The notes: generated by a model from the letters alone, not told the origin. DNA of 7,551 bases from JANXVV01 sp038230975 (GCA_038230975.1 JBBRMF010000252.1:1-7551), one strand, 5' to 3'. Positions 1-6,744 are shown, numbered from the stretch's first letter. Program-made: numbers and translations.

Positions 1-792
1 CTTCCCCGCGAGTTTTTTGACCTGTCGAAAGAAGCTTTCAGGATCCCCAATCGCGCAAAAGGCAAAGGCTCTTTTGTTCGCCAGGTCCGCGAGACCCCGC
101 CTTGAATCGCCGTCGAGTATTTGGACCGGTGCATGGCTCGCGTGAAAAATCGGCATGTCTGGACAATGCCGCTGAATCTCCCGCTCAATTTCCTTTACCC
201 TCGCCGGGTCTACTTCGTCGAATCGCGTGAGCATGATCGCATCCGCTCGCTGCAATCCGTTCAATGGCTCGCGCAGCAGCCCGCGCGGATGAACATGCTT
301 GAACCCAAACGGTTCCGTCGCATTGATCAGCACCAGATCAAAATCGCGATGCAACCGGCGATGCTGAAAACCATCGTCCAGAACGAAGACATCCACTTCC
401 GAATGTTCGCGAAGGACTTCATTTCCACCTTCAAAACGGTTTGGGTTGGCGTGGACGATGATCGGCGAGCGCGTTGAGGGGTTGAGTGTTTGTTCGAGCA
501 TTTGCTGCTCATCGCTTCGACCCTCTTTTGATTTGTACCCGCGCATCAGTACAGCAGGATGTCGGCCCGCATTGCGGAGTTGTTCACACAACCATCGAAC
601 GACGGGCGTCTTACCGGTTCCGCCGGCGGTAATGTTTCCCACGCTGATGACAAGCCGCGACAACTTCAGAACCCCTTTGCCAGCATCGAATCGACGGTTT
701 CTCCATGACACGATTTGGCTGTAGGCCGGTTCAGCCAGCGAAAGGACGCCGCGCAGGAGCCAGGCCATCGCGCCGCGCTGTTGGCCACTCAT
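1..792 (-). CDS. lpxK: Tetraacyldisaccharide 4'-kinase LpxK (N-terminal 264 residues; C-terminus beyond window)
   Basis: LpxK phosphorylates the 4' position of the tetraacyldisaccharide-1-phosphate lipid A precursor, using ATP, at the cytoplasmic face of the inner membrane. The reading frame is open from the ATG at 792-790 to position 1. A hydrophobic/aromatic N-terminus (about residues 10-30) fits the family's membrane-associating helix. The P-loop GNITAGGTGKTP is at residues 52-63, followed by RGY (84-86) and SDEQ (93-96), which matches the family GDEP motif whose Asp is the proposed catalytic base. LDDGFQHRRLHRD is at 138-150 and PRGLLREPL lies further on. The stretch between RGY and SDE is shorter than in E. 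coli LpxK, as I recall for planctomycete forms. The usual length is about 320-380 residues, so roughly 60-110 are missing past the edge. An in-frame TAA lies 16 codons upstream. The start has no clear Shine-Dalgarno, and a second ATG at codon 9 is possible. It lies 61 bp after the small membrane gene on the same strand. Confidence 0.93.
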   Translation of the reverse strand, partial: MSGQQRGAMAWLLRGVLSLAEPAYSQIVSWRNRRFDAGKGVLKLSRLVISVGNITAGGTGKTPVVRWLCEQLRNAGRHPAVLMRGYKSKEGRSDEQQMLEQTLNPSTRSPIIVHANPNRFEGGNEVLREHSEVDVFVLDDGFQHRRLHRDFDLVLINATEPFGFKHVHPRGLLREPLNGLQRADAIMLTRFDEVDPARVKEIEREIQRHCPDMPIFHASHAPVQILDGDSRRGLADLANKRAFAFCAIGDPESFFRQVKKLAGK

Positions 793-853
793 TACACGAA
801 GGACAAATTTTTGCGGAGAATGGTTCAGAGATCTTTGTTATCGGCCAAATGCG

Positions 854-1054
854 TTAATGTGGCCCCATGCCGGAATGCGCCCCGATCCAAACCGGCATCC
901 AGATGGCGACCAGCAAACCGATGATCGTAAGAATTAACACGACCTCCGCCACGAGGAGGAGTCCTCGGGCCCACTTCGACTCAAATTGGGAATTCGTCCT
1001 CGCTTCCACCGCCTTTTGTTTTACCCGCAGAATCGGTCGTGTCAACGATTGCAT
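854..1054 (-). CDS. Small single-helix membrane protein, unknown function
   Basis: The family is not recognised. From the ATG at 1054 the product is 66 residues: a basic N-terminal half (RPILRVKQKAVEAR), then one long hydrophobic stretch (about residues 30-58, rich in L, V, I and W) and a short GAHSGMGPH tail. This is the pattern of a single-pass inner-membrane protein with a cytoplasmic basic N-terminus. Third codon positions are mostly G or C, as in the neighbouring genes, which supports this frame over the opposite strand. The start is uncertain. In-frame ATGs also occur at 1093 (79 residues) and 1135 (93 residues), and none has a good Shine-Dalgarno. The only strong one (GAGGAGG near 1082-1088) points to an ATG at 1076 in another frame that ends after 31 codons. 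The gene is codirectional with lpxK and 61 bp upstream of it, so the two may be cotranscribed. A role with lipid A or the envelope would be inference from position only. Confidence 0.5.
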   Translation of the reverse strand: MQSLTRPILRVKQKAVEARTNSQFESKWARGLLLVAEVVLILTIIGLLVAIWMPVWIGAHSGMGPH

Positions 1055-1077
1055 TAAAATGTTTTGTGTGTCGCATC

Positions 1078-1114
1078 GGTCCCCTCCTCTCATTGAATCA
1101 CGGGGGAGGGGACC
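1078..1114 (-). promoter_or_regulatory. Perfect 10-bp stem-loop covering a Shine-Dalgarno sequence
   Basis: GGTCCCCTCC (1078-1087) and GGAGGGGACC (1105-1114) are exact reverse complements separated by 17 nt. Read on the minus strand, the 3' arm contains the GGAGG of the only strong ribosome-binding site ahead of the small membrane gene, so folding would hide that site. Neither strand has a T-run after the stem, which argues against an intrinsic terminator. The inverted repeat is seen directly; a regulatory role is inferred. It could instead be a protein-binding site in the divergent lpxK/murE control region. Confidence 0.5.
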
Positions 1115-1209
1115 AGAGATTGGTTCGCGCCGCATTGATTCACTTTCGCGGGTTTGTTACTGTGATGGCGAAGTTCGGCACGGTAGCCGGCATGTTGAAT
1201 ACTCCAATC

Positions 1210-1216
1210 AGGTGAT
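1210..1216 (+). promoter_or_regulatory. Ribosome-binding site supporting the murE start at 1220
   Basis: AGGTGAT matches the 3' part of the extended anti-Shine-Dalgarno complement (AGGAGGTGATC) and lies just ahead of the ATG at 1220. The alternative in-frame ATG at 1244 has only GGGAAACGGA upstream, so this site favours the longer product. Confidence 0.5.
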
Positions 1217-1219
1217 GCC

Positions 1220-2713
1220 ATGCGACTGGGAAACGGACGTCCCATGCAGCTGCATGATTTGCTGCGCCAATTTGATTCCACTTTGACCCTGACCGGGCTG
1301 CCCGATTTGCCGGTAGCCGGGGTCAAAGATGACTCACGTCTTGTTCGGCCGGGTGATTTATTTGTTGCCCGTGGGGGGACGCAAACCGACGGCGCGCAAT
1401 TCGCCGCCGATGCCGTTGCCAATGGGGCTATTGCGATTGTCACCGAATCCAGATTGCCCGGTCTATCCATCCCGCAGATTATCCTTCCGAATACCGCATC
1501 GGCGGTTTCCATTCTGGCACATCACGTTCACGGGAATCCGACGGAGCAGGTCAAGACGCTGGCGGTCACCGGAACCAACGGCAAGACGACGACGACCTAC
1601 ATTCTTCGTCATCTTTTAACGCAAACGAACGATCGCTGTGGAATGATCGGCACGGTCGAGATCGACGACGGCCAATGTCGACGCCCGGCAACAATGACCA
1701 CCCCAGGCGCCTGCGAATTGGCGGAACTATTCGCCTCGATGCGCGAACAAGGTTGCTTGCGCTGCGCGATTGAGGTTTCGAGCCATGCCCTCGATCAAGA
1801 TCGCGTCGCGGGGATGCACTTCGCTGGCGCGGGCTTTACAAATCTCACCGGCGATCATCTCGACTATCACAAGACGATGGAGCATTACGCGGCCGCCAAG
1901 GCAAAGCTATTTTCGTCGCTGGACGAAAGCGCGGTCGCGGCTGTCAACGCGGCAAGCGACTGGTCGACCTGGATGGAACGCAAGTGCAAGGCTCGAATTG
2001 TCCGGTTCGGAATCGGTTCGGGCACCGGCGTGGATTATCAAGCGCGCGATGTATCGATTCAATCGGGTGGATCGAGTTTTGTACTGGTGACGCCAGACGG
2101 TCGCGCGGAAGTGAACTTGGCGATGATCGGGCGGCATAACGTGGAAAATGCGCTTCTTGCAGCGGCGCTGGCCGGTGAAGTGTTTGGAATGTCGGTGCAT
2201 CAAATCGCCGCCGGGTTGAAGACCGCGACTGGCGCACCCGGAAGATTACAGTCGGTTCAGGCAGGCCAGCCGTTTAGTGTGCTGGTGGATTATGCGCACA
2301 CGGACGACGCCTTGGAAAATGTGTTGAGCGCATTGCGTCCGCTGACCAAAGGAAAGTTGCGCGTCGTCTTTGGGTGCGGAGGAGATCGCGATGCAAGCAA
2401 ACGGCCACGCATGGCGCGCATCGCCGAAAGACTTGCCGATGTGGTGTATCTGACCAGTGACAATCCTCGCCGCGAGGAACCCGAATCCATTCTCGACATG
2501 ATCGCGGCCGGGTTCAGCGGCACGATGGGGAAACCAGTCTTTCGCGAGATCGATCGGCGAGCCGCCATCGCACAAGCTTTGCAAGACGCAGAAGCCGGTG
2601 ATGTCGTGCTGCTGGCGGGGAAGGGTCACGAAAATTACCAGATCATCGGTACCGAAAAACGGCATTTTGACGACGTTGAGGAAGCGACGCGGGTGCTGGC
2701 GTCAAAAGTGTAA
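1220..2713 (+). CDS. murE: UDP-MurNAc-tripeptide synthetase MurE, meso-diaminopimelate type
   Basis: This cytoplasmic ATP-dependent ligase adds the third stem-peptide residue to UDP-MurNAc-L-Ala-D-Glu. The product is 497 residues, about the usual length. The N-terminal UDP-binding domain has DDSRLVRPGDLFVA at 38-51. The central Mur ligase domain has the ATP loop TGTNGKTTTTY (117-127), the TTP motif (160-162), EVSSHALDQ (185-193), GDHLDYH (211-217) and AAKAKLF (225-231), which contains the lysine that is carbamylated in family members. The C-terminal domain has GCGGDRDASKRP (385-396), DNPR (414-417) and GKGHE (467-471). DNPR is the signature for meso-diaminopimelate; lysine-adding MurE differs there. 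The start at 1220 is preferred because of AGGTGAT upstream; an ATG at 1244 would remove eight residues. It is the first gene of the plus-strand cluster, divergent from the lpxK side, and murF follows after 20 bp. No ftsI lies in front of it. Confidence 0.97.
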   Translation: MRLGNGRPMQLHDLLRQFDSTLTLTGLPDLPVAGVKDDSRLVRPGDLFVARGGTQTDGAQFAADAVANGAIAIVTESRLPGLSIPQIILPNTASAVSILAHHVHGNPTEQVKTLAVTGTNGKTTTTYILRHLLTQTNDRCGMIGTVEIDDGQCRRPATMTTPGACELAELFASMREQGCLRCAIEVSSHALDQDRVAGMHFAGAGFTNLTGDHLDYHKTMEHYAAAKAKLFSSLDESAVAAVNAASDWSTWMERKCKARIVRFGIGSGTGVDYQARDVSIQSGGSSFVLVTPDGRAEVNLAMIGRHNVENALLAAALAGEVFGMSVHQIAAGLKTATGAPGRLQSVQAGQPFSVLVDYAHTDDALENVLSALRPLTKGKLRVVFGCGGDRDASKRPRMARIAERLADVVYLTSDNPRREEPESILDMIAAGFSGTMGKPVFREIDRRAAIAQALQDAEAGDVVLLAGKGHENYQIIGTEKRHFDDVEEATRVLASKV

Positions 2714-2733
2714 AGTGGTGATCCTGGGATTTC

Positions 2734-4116
2734 ATGAAACCAATTCCGTTACAAGAAGTTCGGCGTGCGGTGGCCGGACGATCGACCGAGGCGCTTCCCA
2801 GGGAAGGGCCATTCATCAACGCCGTCTGTACGGACACGCGTGATCTCAAACAGGATTCGCTGTTCGTGGCATTAAAAGGGGACAGGTTCGACGCGCATGA
2901 ATTTCTGGATGTCGCCGCCGCCGGTGGCGCGATCGCGGCGATTGTCTCCCGCGTTCCGGAAAAAGTTCCCAGGGGGATGAGGCTTCTGGTCGTGCCCGAC
3001 ACCCGACCCGCGTTCGGCAAACTTGCCAAACACGTTCGAACTACCCTCCGCGCGAAAGTGGTGGCCGTCGCTGGGAGCAACGGGAAGACCAGTACGAAAT
3101 ACTTGATCGATTCGGTTTTGGCCGTGAAGTTGAAGGGTTCGATGTCGCCGAAGAGTTTTAACAACGACATCGGTGTCCCCCTGACGATCTTCGCCGCCGA
3201 GGAAAACCACGAATATCTTGTGCTGGAGCTCGGGACGAATCATATTGGTGAAATCAGCAACCTGACGAAGATCGCCCAACCGGATATTGCCGTCATCACG
3301 AATTGCACGGCTGAACATTTGGAATTTCTGGGTAGTTTGGCGGGGGTGCGGTTTGAAAATTCGAGCATCATTGAAGGCTTGAATCCCAACGGATCGCTGA
3401 TCGTCAACGGAGACGATACCGCCCTGTTGTCGGCGGTCTCTAAATTCCACGGACAGAAAATCACCGTTGGGTTCAAAGAAACCAACGACCTGTTTGCCGC
3501 TGACGTTTGCTGCGACGAAACCGGCGTGCGATTCAAGCTGAATGGTCGCCTGCCGATTTTCGTACCGTTGCTGGGCCGGCACACTGCTGCGAATGCGCTG
3601 GTGGCCATCGCGGTTGGCAAGCGGTTTCGATTGAGCGATGAAGAGATCGTCCACGGCCTTTCCATCGCCCGCGGTCCGGAAATGCGATTGCAGCTTGACG
3701 ATGTGAAAGGCATTTCGCTTCTGAACGATGCCTATAACGCCAATCCCGCCTCAATGAAGGCCGCGCTGGAAACCCTCAAAACACTCCCGACCAAAGCCCG
3801 GCGTATCGCCATCGTGGGGGATATGCTCGAGCTGGGCCCCACGGGTGAAAAATTACATGATGAAGTGGGTGAATTCGCGGCCACCTGTTCATTGCATCTG
3901 CTGGTGTGCATTGGAGAGCTTAGCAAACGGATCGCCGCGTCTGCGATCCGTGCCGGCATGACCGAGGATCGCGTGAAAACATTCCCCGATTCCGAATCCG
4001 CAGCGCGCGAACTTCCGGCGCAGATCCAGACCGGCGATGTCGTTCTATTAAAAGCCTCGCGAGGCATCCATTTGGAAGTAGTGGCCAAAGCGATTGAAAC
4101 TGCAGCAAAATTGTAG
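2734..4116 (+). CDS. murF: UDP-MurNAc-tripeptide:D-alanyl-D-alanine ligase MurF
   Basis: MurF is a cytoplasmic ATP-dependent ligase that adds D-Ala-D-Ala to UDP-MurNAc-tripeptide, completing the pentapeptide. The product is 460 residues, normal for the family. Motifs in order are CTDTRDLKQDSLFVALKG (32-49, UDP-binding domain), the ATP loop AGSNGKTSTK (113-122), KSFNNDIGVPL (140-150), ELGTNHIGEI (165-174), TNCTAEHLEFLGS (189-201), GRHTAANAL (281-289), NDAYNANPASMKAAL (331-345, the MurF-specific signature), VGDMLELG (361-368) and LLKASRG (438-444). At 189-197 the usual NIGxAHLE reads NCTAEHLE, so the Gly position is Thr; this looks like lineage variation because the His-Leu-Glu is kept. The start at 2734 is 20 bp after the murE stop, with GGTGATC about 10 nt upstream, so the genes are probably one transcript. 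The downstream gap before mraY holds an inverted repeat. Confidence 0.97.
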   Translation: MKPIPLQEVRRAVAGRSTEALPREGPFINAVCTDTRDLKQDSLFVALKGDRFDAHEFLDVAAAGGAIAAIVSRVPEKVPRGMRLLVVPDTRPAFGKLAKHVRTTLRAKVVAVAGSNGKTSTKYLIDSVLAVKLKGSMSPKSFNNDIGVPLTIFAAEENHEYLVLELGTNHIGEISNLTKIAQPDIAVITNCTAEHLEFLGSLAGVRFENSSIIEGLNPNGSLIVNGDDTALLSAVSKFHGQKITVGFKETNDLFAADVCCDETGVRFKLNGRLPIFVPLLGRHTAANALVAIAVGKRFRLSDEEIVHGLSIARGPEMRLQLDDVKGISLLNDAYNANPASMKAALETLKTLPTKARRIAIVGDMLELGPTGEKLHDEVGEFAATCSLHLLVCIGELSKRIAASAIRAGMTEDRVKTFPDSESAARELPAQIQTGDVVLLKASRGIHLEVVAKAIETAAKL

Positions 4117-4132
4117 GGTCCGCTTTTTCCAG

Positions 4133-4193
4133 GTGGCGTGGGCGTCTCGCCCGCGTTTCCTTAAAAAAAGCACGGGCGAGACGCCCATGCCAC
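4133..4193. repeat. 61-bp intergenic inverted repeat (GTGGC...GGGCGTCTCGCCC family)
   Basis: Two 21-nt arms (4133-4153 and 4173-4193) are reverse complements except at one position, which would form a G-U pair in RNA. They flank a 19-nt AT-rich spacer containing seven A's. Each arm is itself a mini-palindrome: GGGCGTCTCGCCC on the left and GGGCGAGACGCCC on the right. The element can therefore fold as one long hairpin or as two short ones. I recall closely similar elements dispersed in Planctomycetes and Verrucomicrobia genomes, often mispredicted as peptides containing AWASRP or HGRDAHAT. Only four T's follow the right arm, so it would be a poor terminator. No insertion-sequence gene is associated. 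Confidence 0.85.
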
Positions 4194-4204
4194 ATTTTCC
4201 CAGG

Positions 4205-4228
4205 CTCTTCGGCGCACCGCACGAAGAG
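4205..4228 (+). other. Short stem-loop in the mraY leader
   Basis: CTCTTCG (4205-4211) and CGAAGAG (4222-4228) form a perfect 7-bp stem with a 10-nt loop, between the 61-bp inverted repeat and the mraY start at 4260. No T-run follows. It could be part of a larger leader structure or a chance pairing. Confidence 0.35.
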
Positions 4229-4259
4229 ATTTGCCGACAAATGAGGATGATTTTTCCGA

Positions 4260-5408
4260 ATGCTGTACCTTCTCATTGATTCTTATCTGCCATGGCTCGA
4301 GTCGCACCATCTCGGTTTCTTTCGGGTCTTTACGCGCGATCAGGATCCTTTTCGACAAGTTTTGGCGGTGATGCTTTCCTTCGTGTTGTGCATGCTGATC
4401 GGCCCGCCGGTCATCCGCTGGTTGCAATCGCAGAAAATTGGAGACTTCGCCGGCTTCGATCAAATCGATCTCGACGAGATCATGAAAAGCAAGCGCGGCA
4501 CTCCCACCATGGGTGGGCTTTTCATCATCGCCTCCATCGTCATCTCCACCCTGTTGCTCGCAGATGTGAGGATTTTCCCGGTGCAAATGGCCCTCGTCTG
4601 TGTGTTGTGGCTTGCCGCGGTGGGGATGGCGGATGACTGGCTTAAGCTGACGGCCGGGCGCCGCGCGGGTAGCCGACAAGGATTGACCAGCCTTGAAAAA
4701 CTGCTGTTTCAAATTGGGCTTGGGGTGCTGCTTTCCTATTTCACGTTTCAGCATGGGCAGAATGTCGCCGATGCCCACACTTTATACTTTCCATTTTTCA
4801 AGAATCTAAAAATCTCGCTGAACCAAACGGGATTCATTTTAATTGGCACGATTGTGCTGACGGGCGCGAGCAATGCCGTCAATCTCACCGATGGCCTTGA
4901 TGGTTTGGCAGCCGGGATCATGGCGATTGTCAGCGCGGCGTTCCTTTTCCTGGCGCTGATCGCCGGGCAGCTTCTCGTCGCCAAAAAACTGCTGATTCCA
5001 CACATCAATTTCAGCGAGGAGATGGCCGTTGTCGCCGCCGCAATGCTCGGGGCGTGCCTCGGGTTTCTCTGGTTTAATTGCAACCCGGCCCGAGTCTTCA
5101 TGGGTGACACCGGCTCACTTGCGCTCGGCGGGCTGATCGGTTACATCGCGATCGTCATCCGTCAGGAATTCATGCTCTTTTTCGTCGGCGGAATCTTCGT
5201 GATTGAAGCCCTCTCCGTCATCCTGCAAGTAGGATATTTTAAATACAGCCGCAGGCGATATGGGGAAGGCCGCCGGGTGCTGCTATGCGCCCCGCTGCAC
5301 CATCATTTTCAGCGTAAGGGATGGACCGAGTCGCAGGTCGTTGTTCGATTCTGGTTGATCAGCGCCATGCTGGCGGCGATGGCTTTGGCGACGGTCAAAT
5401 TAAGGTAG
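4260..5408 (+). CDS. mraY: Phospho-N-acetylmuramoyl-pentapeptide transferase MraY
   Basis: MraY is an integral inner-membrane enzyme that transfers phospho-MurNAc-pentapeptide from UDP to undecaprenyl phosphate, giving lipid I with Mg2+ as cofactor. The product is 382 residues, slightly longer than E. coli MraY (360), with about ten hydrophobic segments. Signatures are KSKRGTPTMGG (76-86), the DDW motif (125-127, catalytic/Mg-binding aspartates), SNAVNLTDGLDGLAAG (204-219), FMGDTGSLALGG (280-291, with the conserved catalytic Asp at 283) and APLHHHFQRKGW (344-355). Before the histidine motif is a basic stretch, RRRYGEGRR, longer than the E. coli equivalent. The start at 4260 gives the usual short N-terminus before the first membrane segment; GAGGA at 4243-4247 is a rather distant Shine-Dalgarno. 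The 143-bp gap after murF, with its repeat and hairpin, means mraY could have its own transcript control. The next gene is ftsW, without an intervening murD. Confidence 0.97.
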   Translation: MLYLLIDSYLPWLESHHLGFFRVFTRDQDPFRQVLAVMLSFVLCMLIGPPVIRWLQSQKIGDFAGFDQIDLDEIMKSKRGTPTMGGLFIIASIVISTLLLADVRIFPVQMALVCVLWLAAVGMADDWLKLTAGRRAGSRQGLTSLEKLLFQIGLGVLLSYFTFQHGQNVADAHTLYFPFFKNLKISLNQTGFILIGTIVLTGASNAVNLTDGLDGLAAGIMAIVSAAFLFLALIAGQLLVAKKLLIPHINFSEEMAVVAAAMLGACLGFLWFNCNPARVFMGDTGSLALGGLIGYIAIVIRQEFMLFFVGGIFVIEALSVILQVGYFKYSRRRYGEGRRVLLCAPLHHHFQRKGWTESQVVVRFWLISAMLAAMALATVKLR

Positions 5409-5458
5409 TTCACAATCTTGAACGTAATTGGGTCGAAACGTCCGATAACATTCAAAGC

Positions 5459-6649
5459 ATGGACGCCTCGATCTACAGGATAAAATATCGCGATGTGCTG
5501 ACGCTTTGCGTGATCAGTCTGCTGGCGCTGGGCGTTGTCATGGTGCAATCCGCCTCGATGCGAGTGACCGGCAACATCCGCTGGCAATGGACCGGCGCGG
5601 GAATGTCGCAGTTGAAACTCGCCGTTGTCGCATTTTTTACATACTTCTTCGTGGGCAAATTCGATTACGCGCAGCTTGGCCGTCGCACGTTCTGGAAAAA
5701 TCCGACGGTAATTTTAATTCTCGTCGCCGCCGTTCTGTGCGCGATGGTGCTCGTGCCCGGGATGGGCAAGGAGATTAACGGTGCCCGCCGTTGGTTACGA
5801 TTTGCACCACTACAGCCTTCAGAACTTGGCAAATGGAGCGTGATTTTCTTTCTCTGCTACGCGCTGACTTTTCGCCCTTTTGATGTCGATCGTTTTGTTC
5901 GCGGATTCTTACCGATGCTTGCCCCGGTTGGAATTGTGCTACTGCTCGTGATCATTCAGGACTTCGGAACCGCCGCGCTGATCGCACTTTGCACGATCGT
6001 GATCTGCCTCGCGGGTCGCGTAAAATTACGGCATATTCTGGTCGTCATGGTTCCCGCGAGCGCCATCGGATTCTGGTTCGTCCATCACAAAGCCTATCGA
6101 TGGCGGCGGATCACCGCATTCATGGACCCGTATTCCGCCCCACAAAAAGAAGGCTATCACATGATTCAGAGCCTTCTGAGCTTCTCGACCGGGGGGATTT
6201 TTGGCCGGGGGTTGGGGAACGGAATTCAGAAGCTTGGATATTTGCCGGAAGACACGACGGATTTTATTTTTGCGGTCATCTGCGAGGAACTGGGGATTTG
6301 CGGAGCGCTCCTGACGATCGCGTTATATCTGGGAATCTTGTTCGTGGCCTGGCAGGTCATCCGCCGACAACGCGACAGCTTCGGTCGGTTGATCGCATTC
6401 GGCGTCGCCTGCATGGTCGGGTTTCAAGCACTCATCAATATTGCCGTCGCGACGGTCAGCGTGCCGACTAAGGGATTGTCGCTTCCACTCGTCAGCGCCG
6501 GCGGCAGCGGATTGGTCATCACCTGCGCGGCGCTCGGTGTGCTATACAGTGTTAGCCGACATCCGCATAAGGCCGAACCTGGGACCGAGAGCAAAGCCGA
6601 AGCGATGCGATGGGATCTGACCAGTACGGACCTGGCGGCGGCACTTTGA
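5459..6649 (+). CDS. ftsW: SEDS-family peptidoglycan polymerase FtsW
   Basis: FtsW is a multispanning inner-membrane glycosyltransferase that polymerises lipid II into glycan strands at the division site, working with a class B penicillin-binding protein. From the ATG at 5459 it has 396 residues with about ten hydrophobic segments. Motifs include QSAS (30-33), GKEINGARRWLRF (103-115), QPSELGKW (119-126), QDFGTA (167-172), ITAFMDP (218-224), GRGLGNGIQKLGYLPE (249-264), TDFIFAV (267-273, whose Asp 268 aligns with the SEDS catalytic Asp), CEELG (275-279), PTKGLSLPLVSAGGSG (336-351) and VSRH (365-368). The GNxxQKLxYLPE and PTKG stretches and the murein-cluster position favour FtsW over RodA. The frame is open back to an ATG at 5321 inside mraY, but those 46 codons do not look like an SEDS N-terminus, so the start at 5459 is chosen. 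No Shine-Dalgarno precedes it. The gap to mraY is 50 bp. Confidence 0.94.
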   Translation: MDASIYRIKYRDVLTLCVISLLALGVVMVQSASMRVTGNIRWQWTGAGMSQLKLAVVAFFTYFFVGKFDYAQLGRRTFWKNPTVILILVAAVLCAMVLVPGMGKEINGARRWLRFAPLQPSELGKWSVIFFLCYALTFRPFDVDRFVRGFLPMLAPVGIVLLLVIIQDFGTAALIALCTIVICLAGRVKLRHILVVMVPASAIGFWFVHHKAYRWRRITAFMDPYSAPQKEGYHMIQSLLSFSTGGIFGRGLGNGIQKLGYLPEDTTDFIFAVICEELGICGALLTIALYLGILFVAWQVIRRQRDSFGRLIAFGVACMVGFQALINIAVATVSVPTKGLSLPLVSAGGSGLVITCAALGVLYSVSRHPHKAEPGTESKAEAMRWDLTSTDLAAAL

Positions 6650-6664
6650 AGTGAAGAGGGTTAC

Positions 6665-6672
6665 GGAGGTGA
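6665..6672 (+). promoter_or_regulatory. Unused strong Shine-Dalgarno sequence after ftsW
   Basis: GGAGGTGA is an excellent ribosome-binding site 16 bp after the ftsW stop, yet no usable start codon follows at normal spacing. The overlapping GTG at 6669 meets a TAA after two codons. The next gene starts about 80 bp later. It may be a remnant of an earlier ftsW-murG junction, split by arrival of the toxin-antitoxin pair. Confidence 0.45.
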
Positions 6673-6692
6673 GATAACAGCTCAACGAAATC

Positions 6693-6721
6693 TGTCGCCG
6701 ACAAACATACCGACATTGTCG
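6693..6721. promoter_or_regulatory. Paired 11-bp palindromes, probable operator of the toxin-antitoxin pair
   Basis: TGTCG-C-CGACA (6693-6703) and CGACA-T-TGTCG (6711-6721) are two perfect palindromes made from the same 5-bp half-site in opposite order, with centres 18 bp apart. The second covers the -35 hexamer of the predicted promoter. Toxin-antitoxin operons are commonly autorepressed by the antitoxin or the complex binding such sites. The repeats are seen directly; the operator role is inferred. Confidence 0.55.
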
Positions 6722-6744
6722 CACTTTCAATCGGTTGATATGAT
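6716..6744 (+). promoter_or_regulatory. Sigma-70-like promoter for the DUF433/DUF5615 pair
   Basis: TTGTCG (6716-6721, 4 of 6 to consensus) and TATGAT (6739-6744, 5 of 6) are separated by the ideal 17 bp. The expected transcription start, about seven bases past the -10 box, falls at or next to the ATG at 6751. No Shine-Dalgarno lies between, so the mRNA is predicted to be leaderless or nearly so. Confidence 0.55.

Noticed and set aside
121..477. Plus-strand 118-codon open frame
   Set aside because: It lies opposite lpxK, whose motifs are unmistakable on the minus strand; no family features of its own.
867..1286. Plus-strand 139-codon open frame across the divergent region
   Set aside because: It overlaps the small membrane gene antisense and the murE start, and its residue composition is not protein-like.
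2872..3654. 260-codon minus-strand open frame
   Set aside because: It is fully antisense to murF; a by-product of GC-biased codon use, with no recognisable domain.
4133..4200. The inverted repeat as a rho-independent terminator
   Set aside because: The stem is strong but only four T's follow, with C's next, and the opposite strand has no T-run.
4161..4778. 205-codon minus-strand open frame reading into the inverted repeat
   Set aside because: It is antisense to mraY, and its end (WASRPCFF) is the translated repeat, a known source of false proteins.
5418..5449. Possible promoter TTGAAC...GATAAC ahead of ftsW
   Set aside because: The spacer is 20 bp and both boxes are weak, so it is not supported.
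5321..5458. 46-codon N-terminal extension of FtsW overlapping mraY
   Set aside because: The extension is polar, unlike any SEDS N-terminus, and lies mostly within the conserved mraY C-terminus; the ATG at 5459 gives a standard product.
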